Shown: positions 8,855-17,378 of the stretch, piece after piece | Numbering within the stretch: position 1 is the first letter of the stretch | Layout: the number at the start of each line of letters is the position of its first letter | NCBI RefSeq assembly: GCF_001723055.1 | Contig: NZ_MDCR01000028.1 | Coordinates: 19,380 to 83,379 of the forward strand | Direction of reading: 5' to 3' | Length of the DNA: 64,000 bases | DNA from: Streptomyces niveus | GTDB taxonomy: Bacteria; Actinomycetota; Actinomycetes; Streptomycetales; Streptomycetaceae | The notes under the pieces: generated by a model | Database searches by the model: none | Told to the model about the DNA's origin: nothing | The model's input: only the letters and a program-made list of their open reading frames with translations | Program-made: the position numbers and the translations under genes

Positions 8855-8882
8855 GGCGCGAGCTCAAATAGCATGCGCGGCT

Positions 8883-10058
8883 ATGAGCATCACCCCGTTC
8901 CGCATCGACATCCCGCAAGGTGACCTGGACGATCTCCATGACCGCCTCGACCGCACCCGCTGGCCCGACGAACTGCCGGGGGCGGGCTGGGCGTACGGCA
9001 TCCCGCTCGGCCACCTGCGTGAGCTGGCGCACCACTGGCGCCACGCGTACGACTGGCGGGCCGCCGAGGCCGAGCTGAACCGGTGGCCGCAGTTCACCAC
9101 CACCATCGACGGGGCGGACATCCACTTCGTCCATGTCCGGTCGCCGGAACCGGACGCGACGCCGCTCATCATGACCCACGGCTGGCCGGGCTCGATCGTC
9201 GAATTCCTGGACGTGGCGGGCCCGCTCACCGACCCCCGCGCGCACGGCGGCGACGCGGCCGACGCCTTCCACCTGGTGCTGCCGAGCATCCCCGGCTTCG
9301 GTCTCTCCGGGCCCACGCGGGACAAGGGCTGGGAGTTCCGGCGGGTGGCCCGCGCGTTCGCCGTACTGATGGAGCGGCTGGGCTACGAGCGGTACGGCAC
9401 CCAGGGCGGCGACTGGGGCGCGGCCATCTCCCGCGAGCTGGGCCGCGTCCGGCCCGGCCAGGTCGTCGGCGTACACCTCAATCTGCTGCCGGGCGGCGGC
9501 CAGACGCATGAGCCGACCGGGGCGGAACTGGCCCCGCTGAGCCCGGAGGAGCGCCGGCGTACGCGGGCGTCCTGGGAGCGGGGGCGGGAGTTCGCCCGTG
9601 ACCGCCAGGGGTACGCCGACATCCAGTCGACGCGCCCGCAGACCCTGGCGTACGGCCTGACGGACTCGCCGGTCGGCCAACTGGCCTGGATCGCCGAGAA
9701 GTTCCACGAGTGGGCCGACACGACGGACGGCCGCCCCTACGGCGCGATCGACCGCGACCGGTTGCTCACCAACGTGATGCTGTACTGGCTGACCGGCACC
9801 ATCGGCTCGTCCGCCCGTATCTACTACGAGCGGGCGCACGCCGACTACTGGGGCACGCCGCCCGACCCGTCCCCGGTCCCGACCGCGCTGGCCGACTTCG
9901 CGCACGACAACTTCATCCCGCTGCGCCACATCGCGGACCTGACGAACAACATCACGCGCTGGACCTCGTACGACAAGGGCGGCCATTTCGCGGCGCTGGA
10001 GGTGCCGGAACTGCTGGTGGCGGACGTACGGGAGTTCTTTCGCACGCTCAGGCAGTGA
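8883..10058 (+). CDS. Epoxide hydrolase (EHN-domain alpha/beta hydrolase)
   Basis: A 391-residue protein. The N-terminal EHN domain ([30 protein letters not shown]) is the epoxide-hydrolase lid segment. Then comes the alpha/beta core: oxyanion-hole motif HGWPGS, nucleophile elbow GGDWGA with the catalytic Asp, and the C-terminal catalytic His in YDKGGHFAA. This is the microsomal/juvenile-hormone epoxide hydrolase family, which opens epoxides to diols through an ester intermediate. Such genes in Streptomyces serve detoxification or secondary metabolism. ATG 8883 was chosen because the EHN domain starts there. It converges with the DUF4037 gene with an 11-bp overlap. Confidence 0.88.
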   Translation: MSITPFRIDIPQGDLDDLHDRLDRTRWPDELPGAGWAYGIPLGHLRELAHHWRHAYDWRAAEAELNRWPQFTTTIDGADIHFVHVRSPEPDATPLIMTHGWPGSIVEFLDVAGPLTDPRAHGGDAADAFHLVLPSIPGFGLSGPTRDKGWEFRRVARAFAVLMERLGYERYGTQGGDWGAAISRELGRVRPGQVVGVHLNLLPGGGQTHEPTGAELAPLSPEERRRTRASWERGREFARDRQGYADIQSTRPQTLAYGLTDSPVGQLAWIAEKFHEWADTTDGRPYGAIDRDRLLTNVMLYWLTGTIGSSARIYYERAHADYWGTPPDPSPVPTALADFAHDNFIPLRHIADLTNNITRWTSYDKGGHFAALEVPELLVADVREFFRTLRQ

Positions 10059-11175
10059 CGTCGCGGTCCGCCGATCGTGCGAGGGCGTCGACCGCCGCCC
10101 GCCGGGGGGCGGTCAGGCCCAGGAAGTCCGTGCTGTCCGCCCACTGATCGACGCCGCCGGTCAGCGGCAGACCGCGTAGCCCGGGATCGGTGACCGTCGC
10201 CGCCAGGGCCTGGGCGAAGCGTTCGGCGTGCAGCACCCGGAACGGTCTGTCGTGGTACGGCCGGCACGCCGGGTCCACCGGTTCCGCGAGCCCCGCCGCG
10301 TTCTGGAGCGCGGCCACGTACTCGTACGCGTCGCACAGGTGCCGCTCCCGCGCCGGGTACTCCGTCGCCGCCAGCGCGCCCGTCAGCGACGGCGTCAGCC
10401 CGTCGGCGACCGCGAGCCGCCCGAAGGCGCTGCCGAGCCACTTGCTGTACGGGGCGTACGTCCGCTCCAGCAGCAGACACAGCCGCATCAGATCCCGCAC
10501 CAGCCGCCCCGCCACGACCGCCGACCCGAGACCGTCCCCGGCCTCGGCGCACCGGCCGACGAACGCCTCCTCCTGGGAGATCCGCTGCCACTGGCAGGCC
10601 AGCAGATGGCGCCACACCTGGTCCGGGTACCAGGCGAGGCGGGCGCGCGCCGCGCCGAGCGTGCCGAGCCCGTCGTGGAACACGGCGCCGCCGGTGATCT
10701 CCGCGAGCCGCTGCTGGGGCATGGCGAGCCAGTCGCGTACGGACGGCTCCGCCGTCACCGGGGTGCCGAGTTGGCTGCTCAGCCAGTCGCCGACCTCGTC
10801 GACCGAGACCCGGTGGTTGACCGATCCTTCCGTCAACTCCATCAGCCCGATGGGGACTTCGGGGTCGTGATGACGGAAGTGCGTGGGCCAGCCGCGTACG
10901 TGCTTCGGCAGCCGCTCGGCGAACAGCCGGTGCAGATCGGCCCCGTGCCCGGCCACGTCGTCCGCCGCCAGGAACAGATTCAGCCGCGGCCCCCACTCGT
11001 GGTCGGCGGAGCGTGCCGAGTCGAAGCCGAGCACCTCGGAGCCGGAGCCGACGCGCGCGGCGGTGTACCGCAGGCCCGGATACGCGCTGTCGAGAACGGG
11101 GCGTACCGCTTCCTCGTACAGGATCCGGGACAGTTCGAGACCGGGGAGGAAGTCGGGGGCGGCGTCGGTGTTCAC
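10048..11175 (-). CDS. DUF4037 domain protein (nucleotidyltransferase-like)
   Basis: A 375-residue protein. The N-terminal part has [20 protein letters not shown], the GS...D pattern of DUF4037, a family built on a nucleotidyltransferase-like fold. The rest is helical ([39 protein letters not shown]), as in kanamycin nucleotidyltransferase-type C-terminal domains. No enzymatic activity has been settled for the family to my knowledge. The gene is alone on its strand, 60 bp upstream (in map order) of the SDR stop. A role in nucleotidyl transfer to a small molecule is inference only. Confidence 0.7.
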   Translation of the reverse strand: MNTDAAPDFLPGLELSRILYEEAVRPVLDSAYPGLRYTAARVGSGSEVLGFDSARSADHEWGPRLNLFLAADDVAGHGADLHRLFAERLPKHVRGWPTHFRHHDPEVPIGLMELTEGSVNHRVSVDEVGDWLSSQLGTPVTAEPSVRDWLAMPQQRLAEITGGAVFHDGLGTLGAARARLAWYPDQVWRHLLACQWQRISQEEAFVGRCAEAGDGLGSAVVAGRLVRDLMRLCLLLERTYAPYSKWLGSAFGRLAVADGLTPSLTGALAATEYPARERHLCDAYEYVAALQNAAGLAEPVDPACRPYHDRPFRVLHAERFAQALAATVTDPGLRGLPLTGGVDQWADSTDFLGLTAPRRAAVDALARSADRDVTA

Positions 11176-11235
11176 GGGCCAACCCTGGCGCAGGGGGAGG
11201 CCGGTCCGCCACGCGATATACGCGCGCCCCGGGCG

Positions 11236-12051
11236 TCAGCCACGCGAGCCGGCCACCCGCTCGGCCACCCGCTCGGCCAGGAAGTCCTCCCAGGTCCGCG
11301 CCCCGACATCGGCCCCGTCGAGGGCCAGATTGTCCTCGGCCCGGTACGCGCGGCCGACCTTGCCCGGAATCCGCACCGGCACCGTCGGGCGGCGCGTCGG
11401 GCGGCCGTCGCCCCGTGCCTGGAGGTAGCCACGGGTCAGCTCGTCCAGCCGGTACAGCCTCGGTCCGGCGAGGTCCGCCACCCGGCCGGCCGGTTCGCCC
11501 ATGGCCAGCTCCACCAGCCGCGCCGCCACGTCGCGGGCGTCCACCGGCTGCAGCCGCAGCCCGCCGGGCGCCAGAATCACCGGCAGCTTCGCCATCGGCC
11601 GCGTTACGGTCAGGATCAGATCGTGGAACTGCGCCGCCCGCAGCGTCGTCCACGGCAGCCCGGACTCCGCCACCACACGCTCCGCTCCGGACTTGGCTCT
11701 GAAGTAGCCGATCGGCATCCGGTCGGCGCCGATGACCGAGATGTGGACGAAGTGCCGTACGCCGACACGGGACGCGGCCCGCACCAGATTCCGGGTCGCC
11801 TCGTCGTCACCCTTGGGGCCGCCCGCCAGATGCAGGACGGTGTCGGCGCCGTCCAGCGCGGACTCGATCGCCTTGCCCGCCGCCGCTTCCTCCGCCTTGA
11901 GCAGGTCGGCGGCCACGTACTCGACGCCCTCCTCGGGCGCGCGGCTGTGCCTGCTGAGCACGCGTACGTCGTGGCCGGCGGCGCGCAGCAGGGGTGTGAC
12001 GAAACGTCCGAGCGTGCCCGTGCCGCCCGTGACCAGGATTGATGACGTCAT
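11236..12051 (-). CDS. NmrA-like NAD(P)-binding reductase / epimerase-like SDR
   Basis: A 271-residue atypical SDR. The Rossmann motif is TGGTGTLGRFV at residues 7-17, with VRVLSRHSR after beta2 (an NADP-preferring basic patch), HLAGGPKGDDEATRNLV, and FVHISVIGAD in place of a catalytic Tyr site. It resembles the NmrA/YesF group of NADP sensors or reductases. ATG 12051 is where the fold starts. It is divergent from a SigJ/ECF41-type sigma gene (now broken). ECF41 factors usually sit next to a carboxymuconolactone decarboxylase, oxidoreductase or epimerase, so this gene is its probable former target. Confidence 0.82.
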   Translation of the reverse strand: MTSSILVTGGTGTLGRFVTPLLRAAGHDVRVLSRHSRAPEEGVEYVAADLLKAEEAAAGKAIESALDGADTVLHLAGGPKGDDEATRNLVRAASRVGVRHFVHISVIGADRMPIGYFRAKSGAERVVAESGLPWTTLRAAQFHDLILTVTRPMAKLPVILAPGGLRLQPVDARDVAARLVELAMGEPAGRVADLAGPRLYRLDELTRGYLQARGDGRPTRRPTVPVRIPGKVGRAYRAEDNLALDGADVGARTWEDFLAERVAERVAGSRG

Positions 12052-12151
12052 GGCTTCTCCAAACTCTCGTGGACCGGGTGTTTCCCGTTCCGTGTCGACG
12101 GGGCTGAGAGGGTCTACTTCACTGACACCCGGCGAGCGAGGAATGTGACCG

Positions 12152-12947
12152 ATGGACGAGAGCAGTCGGCTGCTGGCGCGTTTCGAGGAGGACCGCACCC
12201 GCCTGCGCGCGGTCGCCTACCGGATGCTCGGCTCCGCGAGCGAGGCCGACGACGCCGTCCAGGAGACCTGGCTGCGCCTCGACCGCGCCGACACCGGCGA
12301 GATCGAGAATCCGAGCGGCTGGCTGACGACGGTGATCGCGCGGGTGTGCCTGAACATGCTGCGTACGCGCGCCTCCCGGCGCGAGGATCCGCTCGACACC
12401 GGGGTGCACGGCGATGGCGCCGCGCGGGTCGATCCCGAGGAGGAGGCGGTGCTCGCCGACTCCGTCGGGCTGGCCCTGCTGGTCGTGCTCGACACGCTGA
12501 CCCCCGCCGAGCGGCTGGCCTTCGTCCTGCACGACATGTTCGCCGTGCCCTTCGAGGAGATCGCCCCGCTGCTGGAGCGCACCCCGGCGCCGGGTCGTCG
12601 AGGCGTTCCTCGCGGCATCCCGGGGCGGGAACTTCGAGGCGCTGGTCGCGCTGCTCGACTCGGACGTGATCCTCCGCGCCGACCGCGCGGCGGGCCCCAG
12701 CCGCGCGCCGATAACCCTGCGCGGCGCGCGGAACGTCGCGAAGGGCGCGTCCGTGGCCGCGGAGCGGGTCAGGTTCACCCAGCCCGCGCTGATCGACGGG
12801 TCGCCCGGACTGGTGATGGCGCCGGGCGGGCGGCTGTTCCTGGTCCTCGCGTTCACGATCGTGGACGACAAGGTCACCGGGATCGACATCATCGCGGACG
12901 CGGAACGGCTGGGCCGGGTGGAGGTGGCGGTGCTCGACGCGCCGTGA
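12152..12947 (+). pseudogene. ECF41/SigJ-type RNA polymerase sigma factor, internal deletion and frameshift
   Basis: Frame one (from ATG 12152) encodes sigma region 2 (FEEDRTRLRAVAYRMLGSA, DDAVQETWLRL) and the start of region 4 (LTPAERLAFVLHDMF, FEEIAPLLERTP), then leaves the family pattern near 12585. The next frame picks up at once with RRVVEAFLAASRGGNFEAL and the whole SnoaL-like C-terminal domain to 12947. Roughly 28-30 codons expected between them, including the recognition helix of region 4, are missing, and the length is not a multiple of three. The product cannot recognise a -35 box. The rest is well conserved, so the event is recent or an assembly error. Confidence 0.8.
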
Positions 12948-13026
12948 CGGTGCGTGCGAGTGCGGCGATCCGACGGCGCGCGTGGTTCGACGCATGGTCC
13001 GGCCGACAGCGGAGAGAGTGTCTTGT

Positions 13027-13815
13027 ATGAGGGAGCGCGACCTTCAGCCGAAAGGCCCGTCGTCGGCGGGCACCTGGTGCTGCCTGGGCGGGGGCCGGAT
13101 CTACACGGAGGCGGACAAGGAGCTGGCCGACGCGATCGGGCTCAGCTTCCCCGTCGTACCGGCGGCGGCCCGCGCCTCACGGGCGTTCCTGGAACGGGTC
13201 GTGGACCACACCGCGCGGGCCGGTGTCGCCCAGTTCCTCGATCTGGGCACCGGGCTGCCGGTCGAGCCGAACACCCACCAGGTGGCCCAGGCCGTCGACG
13301 GGCGGGCGCGGATCGTGTACGTCGACAACGACCCGACCGTCCTCGAACTCGGCCGCGCGCTGCTGCCCCTCGGGTCCCCCGAGGGAGCCGTCGACTACCT
13401 GGACGCCGATGTCCGCGACGTACGGCACGTGCTCGACGCTGCGGGCGAGATCCTGGACCTGGACCGGCCGGTCGCGGTCCTGATGCTGTCCATGCTCGGA
13501 CATGTCGAGGACCCGGCGGAGGCGTGCGCCGTCGCGCGGCGTTACATGAGCGCCATGGCGCCCGGCAGCTACCTCGCCACCTGCGACTCGGTCGACTCCC
13601 CGGACATGCGGGCGGCGGCAGCGGCGTACGCCGCGGGCGGCGGGCCGCCGATCCACCTGCGTACGGCAGCCCAGCTGGAGCCCGCGGGCGACGGCCTCGA
13701 ATTCCTCGCCCCGGTCGGCCCCGTCAACCTCTGGCACCCGGCCGAACCGGCGCCCGAGCCGGTGGACCAGTGGGGATTCGTGGCACGTAAGCCCCTGGCA
13801 GCGGCAGACCTGTAG
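13027..13815 (+). CDS. SAM-dependent methyltransferase, DUF574 / Methyltransf_19 family
   Basis: A 262-residue protein of the actinobacterial DUF574 group. It carries FLDLGTGLPVEPNTHQVAQ as the SAM-binding motif I, VYVDNDPTVLELGRALL as the acidic motif at the end of beta2, and VAVLMLSMLGHVED as motif III/IV. The usual opening (ADKELADAIGLSFP) is present. These genes are abundant in Streptomyces and often sit by regulators; methyl acceptors are mostly unknown. ATG 13027 has ggagag at 13011-13016. It stands 79 bp after the sigma pseudogene. Confidence 0.82.
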   Translation: MRERDLQPKGPSSAGTWCCLGGGRIYTEADKELADAIGLSFPVVPAAARASRAFLERVVDHTARAGVAQFLDLGTGLPVEPNTHQVAQAVDGRARIVYVDNDPTVLELGRALLPLGSPEGAVDYLDADVRDVRHVLDAAGEILDLDRPVAVLMLSMLGHVEDPAEACAVARRYMSAMAPGSYLATCDSVDSPDMRAAAAAYAAGGGPPIHLRTAAQLEPAGDGLEFLAPVGPVNLWHPAEPAPEPVDQWGFVARKPLAAADL

Positions 13816-13875
13816 GGACGGCGCCGCAGTCGTATCGTTGGAGGTGAAACCTCGGTCCGGCGTCAGGGGTTGATC

Positions 13876-14766
13876 ATGGGCGAGGCACTGGCAGTAGCAG
13901 TCATAGCGCTGATATGCGTATTCGGGATCTACGGGCTGGCGGCGGCACGCGTCGTCAAGCAGTACGAGCGAGGCGTGGTCTTCCGGTTCGGCCGGCTGCG
14001 CGAGGGCATCCGAGGGCCCGGATTCCAGCTGATCCTTCCGTTCGTGGACCGGCTCAGCAAGGTCAACATGCAGATCGTGACGATGCCCGTCCCCGCACAG
14101 GACGGCATCACGCGCGACAACGTCACCGTGCGCGTGGACGCGGTCATCTACTTCAAGGTCGTCGACGCGGCGGACGCGATGATCCGCGTCGAGGACTACC
14201 GGTTCGCGGTGTCGCAGATGGCGCAGACGTCGTTGCGGTCGATCATCGGTAAGAGCGATCTGGACGATCTGCTGTCGAACCGCGAGAAGCTGAACGAGGG
14301 CCTGGAGCTGATGATCGACAGCCCCGCCATCGGCTGGGGCGTACAGATCGACCGGGTCGAGATCAAGGACGTGTCGCTGCCGGAGACCATGAAGCGGTCC
14401 ATGGCGCGCCAGGCCGAGGCGGACCGTGAGCGCAGGGCGCGTGTGATCAACGCGGACGCGGAGCTCCAGGCGTCGAAGAAGCTCTCCGAGGCTGCCAGGC
14501 AGATGGCCGGCCAGCCCGCCGCACTCCAACTGAGGCTGTTGCAGACGGTGGTGGCTGTCGCCGCCGAGAAGAACTCGACGCTCGTTCTGCCCTTCCCCGT
14601 CGAACTTCTCCGCTACCTGGAGCGCGCCACGCCCGCCGAGGCCGAGCAGGCTGTGCAGGCGGTGGCGGGCGCCGTGGAGTCGGCGCAGGAGCCCGAGACG
14701 AAGAAGGCGGAATCGGAGGAGAAGCGGGAACAGCCGACGAGGGGACGGGAGAAGCAGACCGTCTGA
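13876..14766 (+). CDS. Slipin (stomatin/prohibitin, SPFH/Band 7 protein)
   Basis: A 296-residue membrane scaffold protein. One N-terminal membrane hairpin (about residues 4-24, AVAVIALICVFGIYGLAAA) is followed by the SPFH domain: VVKQYERGVVFRFGRL, GPGFQLILPFVDRL, VRVDAVIYFKVVDAADA and VQIDRVEIKDVSLP. A charged coiled coil comes next (MARQAEADRERRARVINAD). The tail (about 270-296) is Glu/Lys-rich and disordered. Slipins organise membrane microdomains; many are paired with an NfeD protease-like gene, but none is adjacent here. ATG 13876 was taken; a TTG lies 6 bp upstream. Confidence 0.88.
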   Translation: MGEALAVAVIALICVFGIYGLAAARVVKQYERGVVFRFGRLREGIRGPGFQLILPFVDRLSKVNMQIVTMPVPAQDGITRDNVTVRVDAVIYFKVVDAADAMIRVEDYRFAVSQMAQTSLRSIIGKSDLDDLLSNREKLNEGLELMIDSPAIGWGVQIDRVEIKDVSLPETMKRSMARQAEADRERRARVINADAELQASKKLSEAARQMAGQPAALQLRLLQTVVAVAAEKNSTLVLPFPVELLRYLERATPAEAEQAVQAVAGAVESAQEPETKKAESEEKREQPTRGREKQTV

Positions 14767-14771
14767 ATCGG

Positions 14772-15680
14772 TCAGCGCTCAGCCGCGTCGGTCAGAATCG
14801 CCTGAAGTCGCGCCCGGCACTCGGCGACGAAGGCGGGATAGGTGTCCCAGTAGTACGAGATCCCGGCGACACCGACCGCGGTCGCCCAGGCACGGGCGCG
14901 ATGCCAGGTCGCGTCGTCGAGTCCGAGGGCGTCCCAGTACGACTCCCGCGCCGGGCGCGGCAGATCCCAGACCGTGGAGTGCTCGGCGTCCGGCGAGCCG
15001 ACCGACAGGCACCCGAAGTCGATGAGCGCGTGCAGCTTGCCGTCCCTGGCCAGGAGATTGGTCGGCTTGAGGTCCCCGTGCAGCCAGACGTGCGGCGCGG
15101 ACGGCTCCGGCAGTACGAGCGCTGCCCGCCACAGCCGCTCCAGGGTGTCGACGTCCAGCTCCGTACCCAGGTTGGTCCGGCAGTCGGCGAGAGACCGGCC
15201 GATCCACTGGTCGCACTCCCGCAGGCTGCCACCCCGGTACCAGCTGAGGTCGCCCGTACGAGTGGCCCCCATCAGGTCGGTGCCGTGCAACTCCCGTACC
15301 GCGGCCGCCAGATCGGCACCGAAGGCGGCCCAGTCCCGGACGGTGTCCGGGCCGGTCCGGTCGCCGTCGATCCAGCGGTAGACCGACCAGATGAGCGGGA
15401 AGCCGTCGGTGGGTGTCCCGGCGTGGACGGGCGCGGGGACCGGGCGGGAGAGGAGTGGCGCCAGCCGGGGAAGCCACTCCAGCTCCTTGCGGATGGACTC
15501 TGCGGTGTCGGCGGTGCGTGGAAGCCGTACGAGGAGGTCGTCGCCGAGCCGGTACATGACGTTGTCCGTACCCGCGCCCGCCGGTGACAGGGGCAGTTCG
15601 GCCCAGTCCGGGCACTGCGCCTTCAGCAGCGTGCGGACCAGCGGCTCGTCGACCGGGATCTCGTTCTCGTGCAGCGTCAC
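14772..15680 (-). CDS. Aminoglycoside phosphotransferase family kinase
   Basis: A 302-residue APH/choline-kinase-fold protein. It has the ATP-binding N-lobe with LVRLPRTADTAESIRKELEW, the catalytic loop HGDLKPTNLLA (Brenner motif HxDxxxxN) and the metal motif LIDFGCLSVG. The C-terminal helices include ISYYWDTYPAFVAECR. GTG 15680 is the start, in step with the VTLHENEIPVDE opening common in this subfamily (which usually begins with a Met-Leu-His type segment). Similar Streptomyces proteins are annotated as aminoglycoside or macrolide kinases without a proven substrate. It faces the slipin gene with a 5-bp gap. Confidence 0.83.
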   Translation of the reverse strand: MTLHENEIPVDEPLVRTLLKAQCPDWAELPLSPAGAGTDNVMYRLGDDLLVRLPRTADTAESIRKELEWLPRLAPLLSRPVPAPVHAGTPTDGFPLIWSVYRWIDGDRTGPDTVRDWAAFGADLAAAVRELHGTDLMGATRTGDLSWYRGGSLRECDQWIGRSLADCRTNLGTELDVDTLERLWRAALVLPEPSAPHVWLHGDLKPTNLLARDGKLHALIDFGCLSVGSPDAEHSTVWDLPRPARESYWDALGLDDATWHRARAWATAVGVAGISYYWDTYPAFVAECRARLQAILTDAAER

Positions 15681-15721
15681 GCCGGAAGTCTCACGGCCGG
15701 GCGGTCCGGGAAGCCAGCGAA

Positions 15722-16609
15722 TTACCGCCTCGCCGCCCACACGACGCGTTCCGTGCGCACCGTCAGGTCGGCGCGGCGCAGGATGCCGTGGGGGCTGTCG
15801 GCATCCAGCAACCGGTCGAACGCGGCGAGGTCTTCGGGGGGCAGCGTCTCGGCGACGACGCCGCGCATGCGGGTCAGGCTGCTGAGCGCGTAACGGCCGA
15901 CGGCGTCGGGATGGGGCGGGCCCGTGTTGACGGTGACGGTGCGTTCGCCCTCGACGGTGAAGCCGGCGGCGGCCAGTTTGGTGCCCCAGTCGGCGCCTCG
16001 GTGGGGCACCTGCTGGGCGTGGTGGTGGTCGATGGCGGCGTGGCAGCGCTCTTCGAGTCCGGGGCGGTCCGCCGGGGCGTCCTCGGGCAGGAAGCGCGGG
16101 AAGCCGGCCAGTTCCACGACGGCGAACAGCCCGCCGGGGGCGAGCGTGCCGTGGACCTGGCGCAGGGTGCGGTCGGGGTCGGCCATGTGGTGCATGGAGG
16201 CCGACGCCCAGACGAGTTCGGGTGTGCCGAGGTCCGGCCAGTCCCCGTCGAGGTCGGCCTGCACGGTGCGTACGTGATCGGCGAGACCGGCCGCTTCGGC
16301 CTTCTCCCGCAGCCGGTTCAGATGGCCGGCCGAGGTGTCGACGGCCGTGACGTGGGCGTCGGGGAAACGCGTGAGTAGGGCGAGGGTGCCGGCTCCGGTG
16401 CCGCAGCCCAGATCCACGATGTGGCGGGGGTCGGCTTTGACGGGCAGCCACGCGGTGATGGAGGCGATGTGCTCGGCGAGGACTTCGGCGTCCAGGTCGA
16501 GGATGTCGACCTGGTCGTGCTGGGCGTCGGCGTCGGCGTCGGCGTTGTGAGCGGAGTGCGAGGAGTGCGAGGAGTGCGCGGCGTGGGCGGCATGGCCGGG
16601 ATGTGTCAT
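15722..16609 (-). CDS. Class I SAM-dependent methyltransferase with His-repeat N-terminus
   Basis: A 295-residue protein. The SAM motif I is IVDLGCGTGAGTLALL (about residues 66-81), motif II is VTAVDTSAGHLNRL, motif post-I/III are VWASASMHHMADPDRTL and LAPGGLFAVVELAG. It belongs to the UbiE/Methyltransf_11-25 class. The first 35 residues are unusual: His at every third position from 3 to 21 with Ala/Ser between, then an Asp-Ala run. This tail could bind metal or be a repeat expansion. It ends 41 bp from the kinase gene on the same strand, so the two may be co-transcribed. Confidence 0.85.
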   Translation of the reverse strand: MTHPGHAAHAAHSSHSSHSAHNADADADAQHDQVDILDLDAEVLAEHIASITAWLPVKADPRHIVDLGCGTGAGTLALLTRFPDAHVTAVDTSAGHLNRLREKAEAAGLADHVRTVQADLDGDWPDLGTPELVWASASMHHMADPDRTLRQVHGTLAPGGLFAVVELAGFPRFLPEDAPADRPGLEERCHAAIDHHHAQQVPHRGADWGTKLAAAGFTVEGERTVTVNTGPPHPDAVGRYALSSLTRMRGVVAETLPPEDLAAFDRLLDADSPHGILRRADLTVRTERVVWAARR

Positions 16610-16704
16610 GGCGGCCACGCTATGGCGATCATGGGCGGGCCGACCGGCCGCTGTCCGGAACGGCAAGAAGGTGGCCGCCCGCCTGCGCGCCGCGCAACCG
16701 GTCG

Positions 16705-17283
16705 TCAGTCCGACGGGCCCTCGTCGCCGCGCTGATGCCCCCGGCGGGCGTCGCGGTCGAAGATGCCGAGCAGTTCGCACGGCCCGCCCTCGGCGCCGAT
16801 CGCGTGCGGCAGCATCGTCGGGAATTCGGCGGCCTGGTTGGTCTCCACGCGAAAGCGCCGGTTGCCCAGGAGCAGCACGGCCGTGCCGGAGAGCACGACG
16901 AACCATTCGCGGCCCGGGTGGGCGCGCATGCGGGAGGGGCTGTCGGGCGGGGGGTCCGTCAGGCGCTGGCGTACGACGCTCATGCCGGGGTCAGCCCGCA
17001 CGGCCCAGCGCATCTGCTGGTGGGCGGCGTCGATCGTGGGGTTGGAGATGACGTCGTCCGTCGCCGTCTCGACCAACTGGTCAAGGGTGGTGTCCAGGGC
17101 GCGGGCGAGGGTGACGAGCTGGTCGAGGGCGAGACGGCGCTGACCGTTCTCGATCCGGCTGAGTGTGGAGGGGCTGAGCCGGGCGCGGGTGGCCAGTTCG
17201 TCCAGGGACAAGCCCTGTGCCACGCGCAGCGCGCGGACCCGTTTGCGTACCAAGCTGTCCAGATCTCCATCATCTTGCGTCAT
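16705..17283 (-). CDS. XRE-family regulator with C-terminal cupin domain (first copy)
   Basis: A 192-residue protein. The HTH_XRE domain (about residues 8-65) reads VRKRVRALRVAQGLSLDELA and RARLSPSTLSRIENGQRR. A cupin_2 barrel follows with HPGREWFVVLSGTAVLLLG and NQAAEFPTMLPHAIGAEGG. Such proteins repress divergent genes until a small ligand binds the cupin. ATG 17283 lies inside an inverted repeat in the gap to the divergent flavoprotein gene, fitting autoregulation. A second protein of the same build (199 residues) lies 1.3 kb away on the other side of the flavoprotein gene. Confidence 0.87.
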   Translation of the reverse strand: MTQDDGDLDSLVRKRVRALRVAQGLSLDELATRARLSPSTLSRIENGQRRLALDQLVTLARALDTTLDQLVETATDDVISNPTIDAAHQQMRWAVRADPGMSVVRQRLTDPPPDSPSRMRAHPGREWFVVLSGTAVLLLGNRRFRVETNQAAEFPTMLPHAIGAEGGPCELLGIFDRDARRGHQRGDEGPSD

Positions 17284-17311
17284 AGGCAACATGCTATGCC
17301 TCATACGCAAG
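17274..17311. promoter_or_regulatory. Inverted-repeat operator of the XRE-cupin / flavoprotein divergon
   Basis: Arms cttgcgt (17274-17280) and acgcaag (17305-17311) enclose a second pair, ggca (17285-17288) and tgcc (17297-17300), around a tcatacgc/cataggc region. The set overlaps the start codon of the XRE-cupin gene and lies 68 bp upstream of the flavoprotein gene. It is a probable binding site of the adjacent XRE protein. Confidence 0.55.
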
Positions 17312-17378
17312 CAGTGCCTACGGTGGTCGTACCAGACCGGCCCGCCCCGGGCCGGGCCCGCGCGAGAAGAGGCACCCC

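Noticed and set aside
12052..12151. ECF41-type promoter (TGTCA... CGTC) before the NmrA-like gene
   Set aside because: tgtcagt and cgtc occur on the right strand, but 20 bp apart, longer than the spacing I expect for this sigma group, and the first box has two changes.
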